From: CAYFSS01 sp964345975
GTDB taxonomy: Bacteria > Bacillota > Clostridia > Saccharofermentanales > Fastidiosipilaceae
Assembly (NCBI GenBank): GCA_964345975.1
Contig: CAYFSS010000024.1
Coordinates: forward strand, 1-25,195
Length of the DNA: 25,195 bases
Direction of reading: 5' to 3'
Shown here: in pieces, positions 13,830 to 20,993 of the stretch
Numbering within the stretch: position 1 is the stretch's first letter
Layout of the letters: the number at the start of each line of letters is the position of its first letter
Translations under genes and position numbers: made by a program
Notes under the pieces: generated by a model
What the model saw: the letters and a program-made list of their open reading frames with translations, nothing else
Told to the model about the DNA's origin: nothing
The model's database searches: none

Positions 13830-15428
13830 TTAACGCTGCGTGTATCTGATATAGGCTTGAGTGTAGAGTTCTTCGAGCCTGGTATAGTTCATGCTTTCCA
13901 ATTCGCTGAGGAAGGCATCAAAGTCATCGAGTGATCTTTCACCTGTTACGAAGGCTGCGGCAGACTCAGAAATATGGGTCTGAATAGAGGCCTCGAGGTC
14001 GGCAATTTCATCACTTTCGTCTGCTGTGAAAGACACTCCCGGAGGCAGCTTGTCCATGTAGGTTTCTTCTTCATTCTCATAGAACCACGTATCATTAGCT
14101 GCGATTGCAGTTTCGGTATTCTTTAGATAAAGCATTCTGGTTGCCTGGATATTAGGACCGCTCCACGTTGAACCACCGTATTTCGAGATCGCATCGTTCA
14201 AGCCATCGGGATCTTCTGTGACGAGCGGTAGGTATTCAACATCTCCATCGTCGTTGTATTCCCATGAAACGCCTTCTTTACCGTAGTTCCAATAGAGGAG
14301 ACCTTCTTCGGTGTAGGCATAGTCCATGACACGAAGCGCGAGTTCAATTTTATCTTCGTCGATATCTTGTGATACGAAAGAAACGTTGTTTGGATCGATA
14401 CCGTAGCCACCGAAGACTGACGAAAGTTCGCCATCATCGGATGTTGGATACTGTAGACCTATCCATTGTGCGCCTGTATCAGCTGAGCGGGCATCAGATT
14501 CCCAGTTACTTATCTGACCCATGGAGGTGAAGGAAATACCCATTTCACCGTTCTGAGCTTTGGTACGCATGATCGTGTCGTCGTTCGTGAAAACGTCCTG
14601 ATCGATCCACCCATTGTTGTACCACTCGTTGAGCTTGGTGATGTAGTCACGCCACTCGGGTTGGGCTTGAGCCAGTTTTACTTGTTCTTCATCGACATAC
14701 ATTTGGAAAACTGTGCCACCGTGAGCACCGAAAGCACCTGATAATCCAATATTGTTAAAACGACCGCCCCAGCTAAAACTAAAGGGCACATTGTACTCTT
14801 CATGGAATACTTTGATGACGTTTTCGAATTCGCTAATCGTTTTGGGCTGTTCCAAACCTTGCTCATCGAGCCAGTCTTGTCTTACAACAGGCCCAAGATA
14901 CGCATCATTCCAACCACCGTCTTCACGGAAGAAGCCAAAACCAAAGTATTTTCCGGAATCCGTTTTAACAGCCTTCTCACGTGCATTGAGTTCATGGATC
15001 CATTCCCAATACGCCGGTGCATGTTCTTCGAGATAAGGTGTTAAATCCAATACAACACCTTCATCAATATAACGATCAGCCTCTTTATTGACAGGACCAT
15101 ATATCATGTCAGGCAGGTTTGCACTGGCCATCAATAGATTGAAGGCTTGGGTGGTATCCGTTCCTGCCGTTGGAAATTGCCATTCGATATCCACACCAAC
15201 CATCTCGTTCAACCCGCTATGGAAGGGAGATTCTTCCCAAGATCCATAGGCTGTATTTAGAACAGGCCCATGAGTGACAAACCAAGTCAATGTCTTATCT
15301 GTTTCGATGGGGTAACCGGTGAATTCTTCTGCTTCTGCTTCAGCTAAGCCAATGGAATGGCCTGCGAATCCAAGGGCTAATGCGAACGTCAACATAAATA
15401 TAAACAGGTGCTTCATTTGTTTCTTCAT
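13830..15428 (-). CDS. extracellular solute-binding protein, LplA/YtcQ type
   Basis: The protein is 532 residues, the large size class that pairs with LplB/LplC permeases. The N-terminus MKKQMKHLFIFMLTFALALGF is a signal peptide, with probable cleavage within GLAEAEAEE. The mature part starts with LTWFVTHGPVLNTAYGSW and contains NLPDMIYG, both in the style of this family. The start at 15428 is preferred because GAGGAAA is about seven bases upstream. The Met five codons earlier has a crowded site. As with the other importer, no lipobox cysteine is present. Ligand unknown. A promoter (15558-15586) and a 12-bp inverted repeat lie upstream, so the operon is probably controlled on its own. Confidence 0.91.
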   Translation of the reverse strand: MKKQMKHLFIFMLTFALALGFAGHSIGLAEAEAEEFTGYPIETDKTLTWFVTHGPVLNTAYGSWEESPFHSGLNEMVGVDIEWQFPTAGTDTTQAFNLLMASANLPDMIYGPVNKEADRYIDEGVVLDLTPYLEEHAPAYWEWIHELNAREKAVKTDSGKYFGFGFFREDGGWNDAYLGPVVRQDWLDEQGLEQPKTISEFENVIKVFHEEYNVPFSFSWGGRFNNIGLSGAFGAHGGTVFQMYVDEEQVKLAQAQPEWRDYITKLNEWYNNGWIDQDVFTNDDTIMRTKAQNGEMGISFTSMGQISNWESDARSADTGAQWIGLQYPTSDDGELSSVFGGYGIDPNNVSFVSQDIDEDKIELALRVMDYAYTEEGLLYWNYGKEGVSWEYNDDGDVEYLPLVTEDPDGLNDAISKYGGSTWSGPNIQATRMLYLKNTETAIAANDTWFYENEEETYMDKLPPGVSFTADESDEIADLEASIQTHISESAAAFVTGERSLDDFDAFLSELESMNYTRLEELYTQAYIRYTQR

Positions 15429-15496
15429 ATCATTTCCTCTCATTTCCTCATATATTCTTTAATTGATTAGGGATTATTCTTCACTTGCATTTGGGT

Positions 15497-15559
15497 ATTT
15501 ATCGAAGATCTATTTGTTGAGTGCCACTTCCTTTCTTTGAATTATCTTCTTCGATAAAT
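15497..15559. promoter_or_regulatory. 12-bp perfect inverted repeat, candidate operator
   Basis: ATTTATCGAAGA (15497-15508) and TCTTCGATAAAT (15548-15559) are exact reverse complements with 39 bases between. The right arm touches the putative -10 of the importer promoter and the left arm lies within its leader. This suits a looping or dual-site repressor, or the two half-sites of an AraC-type protein. Confidence 0.55.
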
Positions 15560-15586
15560 TTAAGTGTATTTGCATTGAAATGTCAA
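15558..15586 (-). promoter_or_regulatory. putative sigma-A promoter of the LplABC-type operon
   Basis: On the minus strand there is a perfect TTGACA (15581-15586), a 17-base spacer and TTAAAT (15558-15563), about 130 bases upstream of the binding-protein start. The -10 is only a partial match. Confidence 0.5.
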
Positions 15587-15599
15587 AGGCTAAACAAGA

Positions 15600-15958
15600 A
15601 CTTAACATTGGAGTGAGAAACTGGCGTCTCCATGAGGAAAATTCTTTTCGCTCAAGGCATATGTTTCAGCCAATTTGAATCTCAGTCCATTGCGGAATAA
15701 AAAACCTTAAGAAATCAACATTTATCAACTCTAAAGGCTGAAGTTCCTTTTATTAGCTTACGAAAGCAATCGAAGACTTATACAAGTTTGCAACTTCTGT
15801 TCGAACTTGAGGAGCCTATCGCGAACAATTTTATGCAAATGGCTTTCAAGAATTCGCCAAAACCTTACCTTCCGTCCTCCTCACAAAATTCCATCGGAAT
15901 TCTTATTCCTCATGCTATGATCAATAACAGTGTTAATGGACGGGAAGGAAGCTCTATT
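15600..15958 (+). other. region upstream of exonuclease gene, no gene seen
   Basis: The region is AT-rich and lies between the divergent importer promoter and the exonuclease start. A plus-strand frame is open from 15788, but its residues (Asn/Ser/Pro-rich) do not resemble the exonuclease family. It is therefore taken as 5' leader. A short palindrome AATTCC-ATC-GGAATT is present near 15888-15902. No convincing promoter was found. Confidence 0.45.
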
Positions 15959-17110
15959 TTGACGTACATCGTGCTAGATCTGGAATGGAACATGGGTTCC
16001 GTAAGAAACAGCTTCGAAGATCCTTTGCGTGCTCGTGGCATGGCCCCCTTCAACGAGATCGTTCAAATCGGTGCCATGATCTGCGACCGTGATTTCGGAC
16101 TCCAAGGCCCCTTCGACCTTCAAGTACGTGCCGAGGTTCACAGCAAGATGAACCCCTACGTCAAGAGCGTCACGGGTCTCACGACGGCGGATCTTCAACG
16201 CGGCGTCCCTTTCCCTGAGGCTTGGGCCCAATTCGAAGCCTGGATCTACGACCAAACCGGTTACCACCTCACCCATGAGGCCGATACCCCCCAAGATCCT
16301 GCGAATCCTCCTGCAAACACTCCTGCGATTCCTATGGATCCCGTTCCCCTCGATAGCGCCATCCTCTTCACCTGGGGTGATAGCGACACTGCGGTCCTCC
16401 TCGAGAACCTACGCTACCACGAACTCTCCACCCATCTCAACCTGCGTGTGATCGACCTTCAGAAACTCTACTCCCAACTCCTATCGATACCAAAAAGCAC
16501 CCGTCCCGCCCTCACCAGTGCTTTGACTCAGATCGGTCTGAAAGAAGACCGCCGCCTCCGCGCCCACGATGCGGCCGCCGACGCCTATTACACAGCACTG
16601 ATCCTGCGTCGCCTCGTTCCCTACATCCGCGAGCTACTCCAAAAGCAACAACTTCCCCTCCGTGAGACCCCCGCCGAAGACATCGCTACAGACCTCACCG
16701 CAACCTACAATAGCCAAGGTCCTCTCGAAGCCGATGAAGCTCAAGAGATTTACCATCGCCTCCTGAACTTGGGCTATGTGCCAAATTTCAGCTACAGCAA
16801 AACCTTGCGACTCCCGTTCCGTATCCGCTCCGCATCCTTATTCAAACATGTCGAACAAATGGAGCTTCATTGCCCGGGCTGTGACCGGGAGCTTTCCGTC
16901 GTTAAACCTTGGAATCTCGCGAAGCGTTTGCGCTGGACGGCGACCTTCCATTGCCCGACGCATGGGGATGTCCAAGCAAATGTCCAAGTGCGCCAAGTCA
17001 AGCTACGCACAGGCCCGATCAAGCGTGATGCTCAAGGCAAAGAAATCCCCCAAGAAGGTCGCCCCGGCTTCAACGGCCGCCTCAACCTCCGGCTACCCAA
17101 ACCTTTCTAA
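15959..17110 (+). CDS. DEDDh 3'-5' exonuclease-domain protein with C-terminal zinc-ribbon-like tail
   Basis: Exonuclease-fold protein of 383 residues. The acidic catalytic residues appear as D7 and E9 in YIVLDLEWN, with EIVQIGA, the KSVTGLT turn, D141 in FTWGDSD, and H203/D208 in AHDAAAD. This is the DEDDh pattern of RNase T/DnaQ/KapD-like enzymes acting on RNA or DNA 3' ends. The start is inferred as TTG at 15959 (GGAAGGA nine bases upstream) because the protein then begins right at the first catalytic strand, as relatives do. An internal Pro/Ala-rich insert (about residues 110-128) interrupts the domain. The last 80 residues carry C305-x2-C308 and C332-x2-H335, a possible zinc ribbon. It is followed 24 bases later by the kinase gene. 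Substrate unknown. Confidence 0.82.
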   Translation: MTYIVLDLEWNMGSVRNSFEDPLRARGMAPFNEIVQIGAMICDRDFGLQGPFDLQVRAEVHSKMNPYVKSVTGLTTADLQRGVPFPEAWAQFEAWIYDQTGYHLTHEADTPQDPANPPANTPAIPMDPVPLDSAILFTWGDSDTAVLLENLRYHELSTHLNLRVIDLQKLYSQLLSIPKSTRPALTSALTQIGLKEDRRLRAHDAAADAYYTALILRRLVPYIRELLQKQQLPLRETPAEDIATDLTATYNSQGPLEADEAQEIYHRLLNLGYVPNFSYSKTLRLPFRIRSASLFKHVEQMELHCPGCDRELSVVKPWNLAKRLRWTATFHCPTHGDVQANVQVRQVKLRTGPIKRDAQGKEIPQEGRPGFNGRLNLRLPKPF

Positions 17111-17134
17111 GACTATTTGAGAGCATTACGTCAT

Positions 17135-18022
17135 ATGCATGAAAACCGCCTTACGTTAAGGAAGTCACAGGTTCGGGAACTCCTAATTCAACAAGCCCCC
17201 CAATATGCCTATTTAGAATTGCACGCTCTCAACACGGCCGGCACAGTGAACTATGTTTATCGGCTTGGTGAATCGTTTAGCCTGCGCTTTCCTATGCAGA
17301 AGGAAGATCCGGTATTAGCCCTTCAGCACATGCGTGACGAGTTCAAAGCGATGGAAGAGTTTGCAAGCGTCTCACCATTTCAAGCCCCACATCCTATCTT
17401 TGTCGGGGAACCCTCCCAAACGTATCCGATGCCGTGGCTCATTCAAACATGGGTTCCGGGGGTTGTTGTTACCCCACATTCCTTGGCACAGTCTCATTCC
17501 TTTGCTGAGGATTTGGTAAATCTCATTTCTACCCTCCGAGACGTAGACACCCGTGGACGCACCTTCCAAGGCACAAATCGTGGAGGAGACCTCTTCGTGC
17601 ACGATGCCTGGATGAACGAGTGCTTTCTTCGATCCGAAGATTTGCTCGACACCACAACCCTGCGCAAGATGTGGCAAACATTTCGATCCCTGTCCCGTGA
17701 AGATACCGATTGCATGTCCCACACCGATCTCATCCCCTTCAACCTTCTTGCCGCCAATGAGTGCCTCGTAGGGGTTCTCGATACGGGCAACTTTCAAGCT
17801 GCGGATCCTGCGTTAGATCTCGTCGCAGCTTGGCACATGCTGGAGCACGAACCTCGAGAGCTCGTCCGCAAAGAGCTAGGCTGTAGTGAGCTCCAATGGG
17901 AACGCGGCAAAGCCTGGGCCTTCCAGCAAGCTTTCGGCTTAGTCTGGTATTACAAGGACAGCAATCCGGCGATGGCAGATTTGGGACGAACCTGTCTGGA
18001 ACGCCTGATGGCTGAATCGTGA
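17135..18022 (+). CDS. APH-fold small-molecule kinase
   Basis: This is an aminoglycoside-phosphotransferase/choline-kinase superfamily protein of 295 residues. The catalytic loop reads SHTDLIPFN (H196, D198, N203), and the metal-binding aspartate is D216 in GVLDTGNFQAADPALDL. The N-lobe has VNYVYRLGESFSLRFP, where Arg replaces the usual Lys on the ATP strand, a common variant. The ATG at 17135 is chosen because LTLRKSQVRELL begins as relatives do. A TTG at 17117 lacks a ribosome site. It is probably co-transcribed with the exonuclease. Members phosphorylate sugars, amino alcohols, nucleosides or antibiotics, and the substrate here cannot be told. Resistance should not be assumed. No clear intrinsic terminator follows. 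Confidence 0.82.
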   Translation: MHENRLTLRKSQVRELLIQQAPQYAYLELHALNTAGTVNYVYRLGESFSLRFPMQKEDPVLALQHMRDEFKAMEEFASVSPFQAPHPIFVGEPSQTYPMPWLIQTWVPGVVVTPHSLAQSHSFAEDLVNLISTLRDVDTRGRTFQGTNRGGDLFVHDAWMNECFLRSEDLLDTTTLRKMWQTFRSLSREDTDCMSHTDLIPFNLLAANECLVGVLDTGNFQAADPALDLVAAWHMLEHEPRELVRKELGCSELQWERGKAWAFQQAFGLVWYYKDSNPAMADLGRTCLERLMAES

Positions 18023-18376
18023 GAATGCTGGAATAATTGAATTTTTGCATCTTCGTAAGTTCAGTGTCTGCTTTTTTGCGATAAAACCTGCACCTGAAGA
18101 CAGCTGGTTTTCGTACCCCGATCAAGAGGAGAAAGCTCTTTGGATCGGGGGCGGGCGGAGGGAATGGGCGACGGAGGTACGATCTTTACTACAACTTTAT
18201 CGATCAAGATGAGGCAGCGAAGGATGAACTCTAAAGCAAAACGCTCGAATCCTTGTTGCATGGGTCACGTTGTCCCTGCGCTTATTTCTGAAAAATAAGG
18301 ATACACTGCACCTTACACACAAAAGCCCCCTTGCTTAGGGGGCCTGATGAGAACTTACGATGACGTGCAAAGAAGC
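18023..18376. other. convergent intergenic region with strong hairpins
   Basis: No supported gene. CCCCGATC-AAGAG pairs with CTCTT-GATCGGGG (18116-18150). Outside it TCGTACC (18111-18117) matches GGTACGA (18176-18182), overlapping the inner stem by two bases. CTTATTT/AAATAAG (18281-18299) forms a third hairpin. None of these has a proper T-run. The cysE terminator lies at 18321-18343. A 66-codon minus-strand frame (18061-18261) has no ribosome site that could be recognised. Confidence 0.5.
18321..18343 (-). terminator. intrinsic terminator of cysE
   Basis: On the minus strand GCCCCC-TAAGCAA-GGGGGC is followed by TTTTGTGTG, 34 bases past the cysE stop. It may also stop plus-strand transcription weakly. 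Confidence 0.85.
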
Positions 18377-19315
18377 TTAATCGCCATGCTTTCTAATGCT
18401 GAGATCAGGCTGTGGAATCGTCACAGTCACATCAGGGTCCACCGACTCGGTTAAGAACACGTTGCCACCGATGGTCGCACCCCGACCGATGACCGTCTCG
18501 CCACCCAGGATAGAAGCCCCTGAGTATATCGTCACGTCATCCTCAATAGTCGGGTGGCGCTTCTTACCTGATAAACGCTGACCCCCGCGCGTGGATAAGG
18601 CACCCAGCGTCACACCCTGGTATATTTTCACACCGCATCCAATCTCAGCCGTCTCACCAATGACAATCCCTGTGCCGTGATCGATGAAGAAGGATTCAGC
18701 AATTTTTGCCCCGGGATGTATATCGATCCCTGTCTTCACATGCGCTTGCTCCGTCATGATGCGAGGCAACAAGGGGACCTCCAATTCATGCAGAGCATGA
18801 GCTAAGCGATACACGCAGATCGCATAGAGACCGGGATAAGCCATGATGATTTCTCGGTAACTTTGAGCTGCTGGATCCCCTTCATAGGCAGCTTCTACGT
18901 CCTTAGCCAGGACCCTGCGGATCTCCGGAATTTGAGAGAAAAGGAGGTTAGAGGCTTTTGTGGCATTAGAGGCACTTTCTTCTTCCGTTAAACCTGACGT
19001 TATGTACGCCAACTTCATCTGAAACATTAGCTCAGTACTGACACGTTCAAGGAGATCGCGCGTGTAGTTGGCGAGGGTTTCGCCCGAGAGATCCTCGCGG
19101 CAATAGAAGCCGGGAAAGATAAGCTCACGGAGATCTTCGAGGATGTCCAAGACCTTGAACTTGCAGGGCAGGTAAGAGCCGTGGACTTCGCTGATATGGG
19201 GCTCGGTTTGATAACTCTCCATGTATTGTGTGAGTAGCAGCTCTACCTCATCGGCAGGCATCCGGTCTAGACGAAGGCGCATAGAACGCCTGTTATTAGA
19301 GTTTGTCTTAGACAT
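18377..19315 (-). CDS. cysE: serine O-acetyltransferase, EpsC type
   Basis: This enzyme transfers acetyl from acetyl-CoA to L-serine, the first step of cysteine synthesis; it is cytoplasmic, 312 residues. The C-terminal half is a left-handed beta-helix of hexapeptide repeats. The catalytic pair is D198 (GIDIHPGAKI) and H213 (FIDHGTGIVIGET), followed by YQGVTLGAL and KKRHPTIEDDVTIYSGASIL. The longer helical N-terminal region (about 190 residues) and the YPGLYAICVYRLAH segment place it in the EpsC-like class rather than the shorter E. coli-like form. GGAGG precedes the ATG. It is divergent from ctsR, and a CtsR-like box lies in the shared promoter region, so heat or thiol-stress control is possible. 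It has its own terminator. No cysK-like gene is nearby. Confidence 0.94.
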   Translation of the reverse strand: MSKTNSNNRRSMRLRLDRMPADEVELLLTQYMESYQTEPHISEVHGSYLPCKFKVLDILEDLRELIFPGFYCREDLSGETLANYTRDLLERVSTELMFQMKLAYITSGLTEEESASNATKASNLLFSQIPEIRRVLAKDVEAAYEGDPAAQSYREIIMAYPGLYAICVYRLAHALHELEVPLLPRIMTEQAHVKTGIDIHPGAKIAESFFIDHGTGIVIGETAEIGCGVKIYQGVTLGALSTRGGQRLSGKKRHPTIEDDVTIYSGASILGGETVIGRGATIGGNVFLTESVDPDVTVTIPQPDLSIRKHGD

Positions 19316-19374
19316 AGTTTCCTCCGCTCTTGGGGTTTCGTGTCTTCACAAAAGCTTCACGTTAATCCCCATTA

Positions 19375-19391
19375 TTTGACCTTGACTGACT
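19375..19391 (-). promoter_or_regulatory. second, degenerate CtsR-like box overlapping the -35
   Basis: Read on the minus strand: AGTCAGT-CAA-GGTCAAA, two heptamers with 3-base spacing, one perfect and one matching 5 of 7 of the RGTCAAA consensus. It overlaps the ctsR -35 hexamer and lies on the cysE side of the divergent region. Confidence 0.5.
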
Positions 19392-19409
19392 TTCAAGGCT
19401 TGCTATAAT
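19382..19409 (+). promoter_or_regulatory. sigma-A promoter of the ctsR operon
   Basis: TTGACT (19382-19387), 16-base spacer, perfect TATAAT (19404-19409). It implies a leader of about 145 bases before ctsR. Confidence 0.85.
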
Positions 19410-19415
19410 GGGGAA

Positions 19416-19432
19416 GGTCAAAGTCAGACAAA
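19416..19432 (+). promoter_or_regulatory. CtsR operator
   Basis: GGTCAAA-GTC-AGACAAA is a 7-3-7 direct heptad repeat, close to the CtsR consensus RGTCAAA-NAN-RGTCAAA (first heptad exact, second with one mismatch). It lies just downstream of the -10, where bound CtsR would block transcription. It supports autoregulation of the operon. Confidence 0.82.
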
Positions 19433-19563
19433 GACTATACAGAATTTGTCGGACAGTGTTAGATAGAAGATACTTACAACGCAAGTCGAACGCATTACTC
19501 TACAGATGAGTCTTGAGGTTGAAACTACGTTAGCTTATCAGACCTAAGAGGAAGGAGGCGTGC

Positions 19564-20031
19564 ATGCGCTTAAGTGATTTAATCGAACAAATTCTGAAAG
19601 ATAACATCCAGGCCAATGAAGGCCAATGGACCTTCAGCCGGAATGCACTTGCCAATGAACTCAATTGTGTTCCCTCCCAGGTTTCTTATGTCATCTCGAC
19701 TCGATTTACGAGTGGCAAAGGGTACCTCGTTGAGAGTAAGAGGGGTGGTGGAGGATCGATTCGCATCCAGCAGATCATAGGATTTGGCGATGACGTTTCC
19801 TATCTGATGCACACCCTTCAGAGCCTAGGCGAAGAAATGACGCAGCACGATATTGAAGTCAGCTTACAGAACTTCATCGATTATGAGGTCGTAAATCCCA
19901 TGATTACTCGCGTCATGATGGCAGCTCTCACAGACCAGGCACTTGTCTCGGTCCATCAGACGAAGCGAGATCAGGTGAGGGCCGAGCTCTTCCGGAACAT
20001 GCTGATGCAGCTTGCTCTGGATGCACAGTAG
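19564..20031 (+). CDS. ctsR: CtsR heat-shock repressor
   Basis: CtsR is the class III stress-gene repressor of low-GC Gram-positives, 155 residues, the usual size. It opens with MRLSDLIEQILKDNI. The winged helix-turn-helix covers about residues 20-68 (FSRNALANELNCVPSQVSYV then TSGKGYLVESKRGGGGSIRI), and RGGGG is the glycine-rich heat-sensing beta-wing. The C-terminal half is the helical dimerisation domain. GGAGG lies directly upstream. It is the first gene of the operon with mcsA and clpC, and CtsR boxes around its promoter indicate autoregulation. In Bacillus, McsA/McsB remove CtsR under stress. No mcsB is present here, so release may rest on the thermosensing wing and ClpC alone. Confidence 0.96.
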   Translation: MRLSDLIEQILKDNIQANEGQWTFSRNALANELNCVPSQVSYVISTRFTSGKGYLVESKRGGGGSIRIQQIIGFGDDVSYLMHTLQSLGEEMTQHDIEVSLQNFIDYEVVNPMITRVMMAALTDQALVSVHQTKRDQVRAELFRNMLMQLALDAQ

Positions 20032-20128
20032 GTGCGGTGAGGCTTTTTTGTGAAGCATGATGAGCGATGAGTGTTTAAGGTAAGCAGGAATTTAAGGTGG
20101 CTCCATCGTGGAGCATGGGGGATAGATT
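20032..20128 (+). other. short ctsR-mcsA spacer with hairpin
   Basis: GCTCCA-TCG-TGGAGC (20100-20114) is a perfect 6-bp hairpin right before the GGGGGA ribosome site of mcsA. It could modulate its translation. Confidence 0.45.
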
Positions 20129-20968
20129 ATGACATGTGATATTTGCCGCGAACGAGAGGCAACATTATTTCTACAACAATCGATCAATGGGAATGATCGG
20201 CGCATCCAAATTTGTGGTCAATGTGCGAGCGATATTCAGAATGGAACGATCCAAGCTGAGTCGCTGGAACAACACGAACAAATCGAGGAAGCGCGGGAGC
20301 TGATGCAAAGCGTCAACCCGATGAATATGAACATGGGGATGGGAATGGATGACACGTTCCTCCAACCGTTCCGCGATTTGATGCGTCGTTTTAATCGACC
20401 GGCCATCGATAGGAGAGAGCGATCTCTTTGGGATAACGTGGAATGGGGCTGGCCCTTTGGTCGACAAGCGATGAGACCTCTTGAGCGGATTTCTATCCCT
20501 GACCCTGAAACTCGTAAGAGGGAAGAACGAGCTTCACGCTTGGTGTTCAACGAAGATGGCACCGTGAGTCTTCTGGGAGAAGATAACGCACAGGGCGTAG
20601 AACGTGCGCACGAAGCGAACGGGGATCGTGAAGATCACGGGGATCGTGAAGATCATGGCGAGCGTGGAGAACACGGCGAGCACGGCGAACACGGCGAGCA
20701 CGGCGATCACGATGACCGCACGGAAGCGCAATCGATGGATCCTCCAAACGCTAAAGCCACAACAGAGCGCACAGAGCACTTGAAGCCCAAAGATCTCACA
20801 GACGTCGAGCTGATTCAGATGAACTTTGGCGAAGTGATGCACTACACCGACGACGTATCTGCCGAAGATCGCATCGCTGTCCTTAAGCGGCGCAGAGACC
20901 TTGCAGTCCAAGAAGAGGACTATGAGCTGGCTGCTGAAATCAGAGACGCACTGAAGTCTTTGCAGTGA
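20129..20968 (+). CDS. mcsA: McsA-like zinc-finger/UVR adaptor protein with repeat insert
   Basis: The protein is 279 residues, against about 180 for typical McsA. The N-terminal zinc finger is clear: C3-x2-C6 and C29-x2-C32. A Met/Asn-rich patch and a predicted amphipathic region follow. Residues about 165-194 are five six-residue units (GDREDH, GDREDH, GERGEH, GEHGEH, GEHGDH), acidic and His-rich and probably disordered. A C-terminal UVR domain (about 245-278, EDRIAVLKRRRDLAVQEEDYEL) is the usual ClpC-interacting end. Bacillus McsA has four CxxC motifs; only two are seen here, so the second zinc finger is missing. That fits with the lack of mcsB, whose kinase McsA normally activates. A role as a ClpC adaptor is inferred from position and domains. 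The gene name is by architecture and synteny. Confidence 0.85.
   Translation: MTCDICREREATLFLQQSINGNDRRIQICGQCASDIQNGTIQAESLEQHEQIEEARELMQSVNPMNMNMGMGMDDTFLQPFRDLMRRFNRPAIDRRERSLWDNVEWGWPFGRQAMRPLERISIPDPETRKREERASRLVFNEDGTVSLLGEDNAQGVERAHEANGDREDHGDREDHGERGEHGEHGEHGEHGDHDDRTEAQSMDPPNAKATTERTEHLKPKDLTDVELIQMNFGEVMHYTDDVSAEDRIAVLKRRRDLAVQEEDYELAAEIRDALKSLQ
20621..20710 (+). repeat. five 18-bp tandem units inside mcsA
   Basis: There are two near-identical units (GGGGATCGTGAAGATCAC and a copy with one change), then three units built on GGCGAGCACGGCGAACAC. The period is exactly six codons, and the reading frame is kept. Together they encode a His/Glu/Asp/Gly tract. Confidence 0.92.
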
Positions 20969-20993
20969 AACAGCGAGGCGACGAGAGGGAGAT

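Noticed and set aside
15788..15958. N-terminal extension of the exonuclease
   Set aside because: The frame is open, but the extra 57 residues are Asn/Ser/Pro-rich, do not look like a signal peptide, and lie before a good ribosome site and a TTG that begins exactly at the first catalytic strand.
17135..18022. Aminoglycoside resistance gene
   Set aside because: The fold is APH-like, but nothing in the sequence points to a drug substrate, and chromosomal relatives phosphorylate many metabolites. No resistance call is made.
18061..18261. 66-codon minus-strand gene in the convergent gap
   Set aside because: No ribosome site, no recognisable domain, and the stretch is better explained by RNA hairpins.
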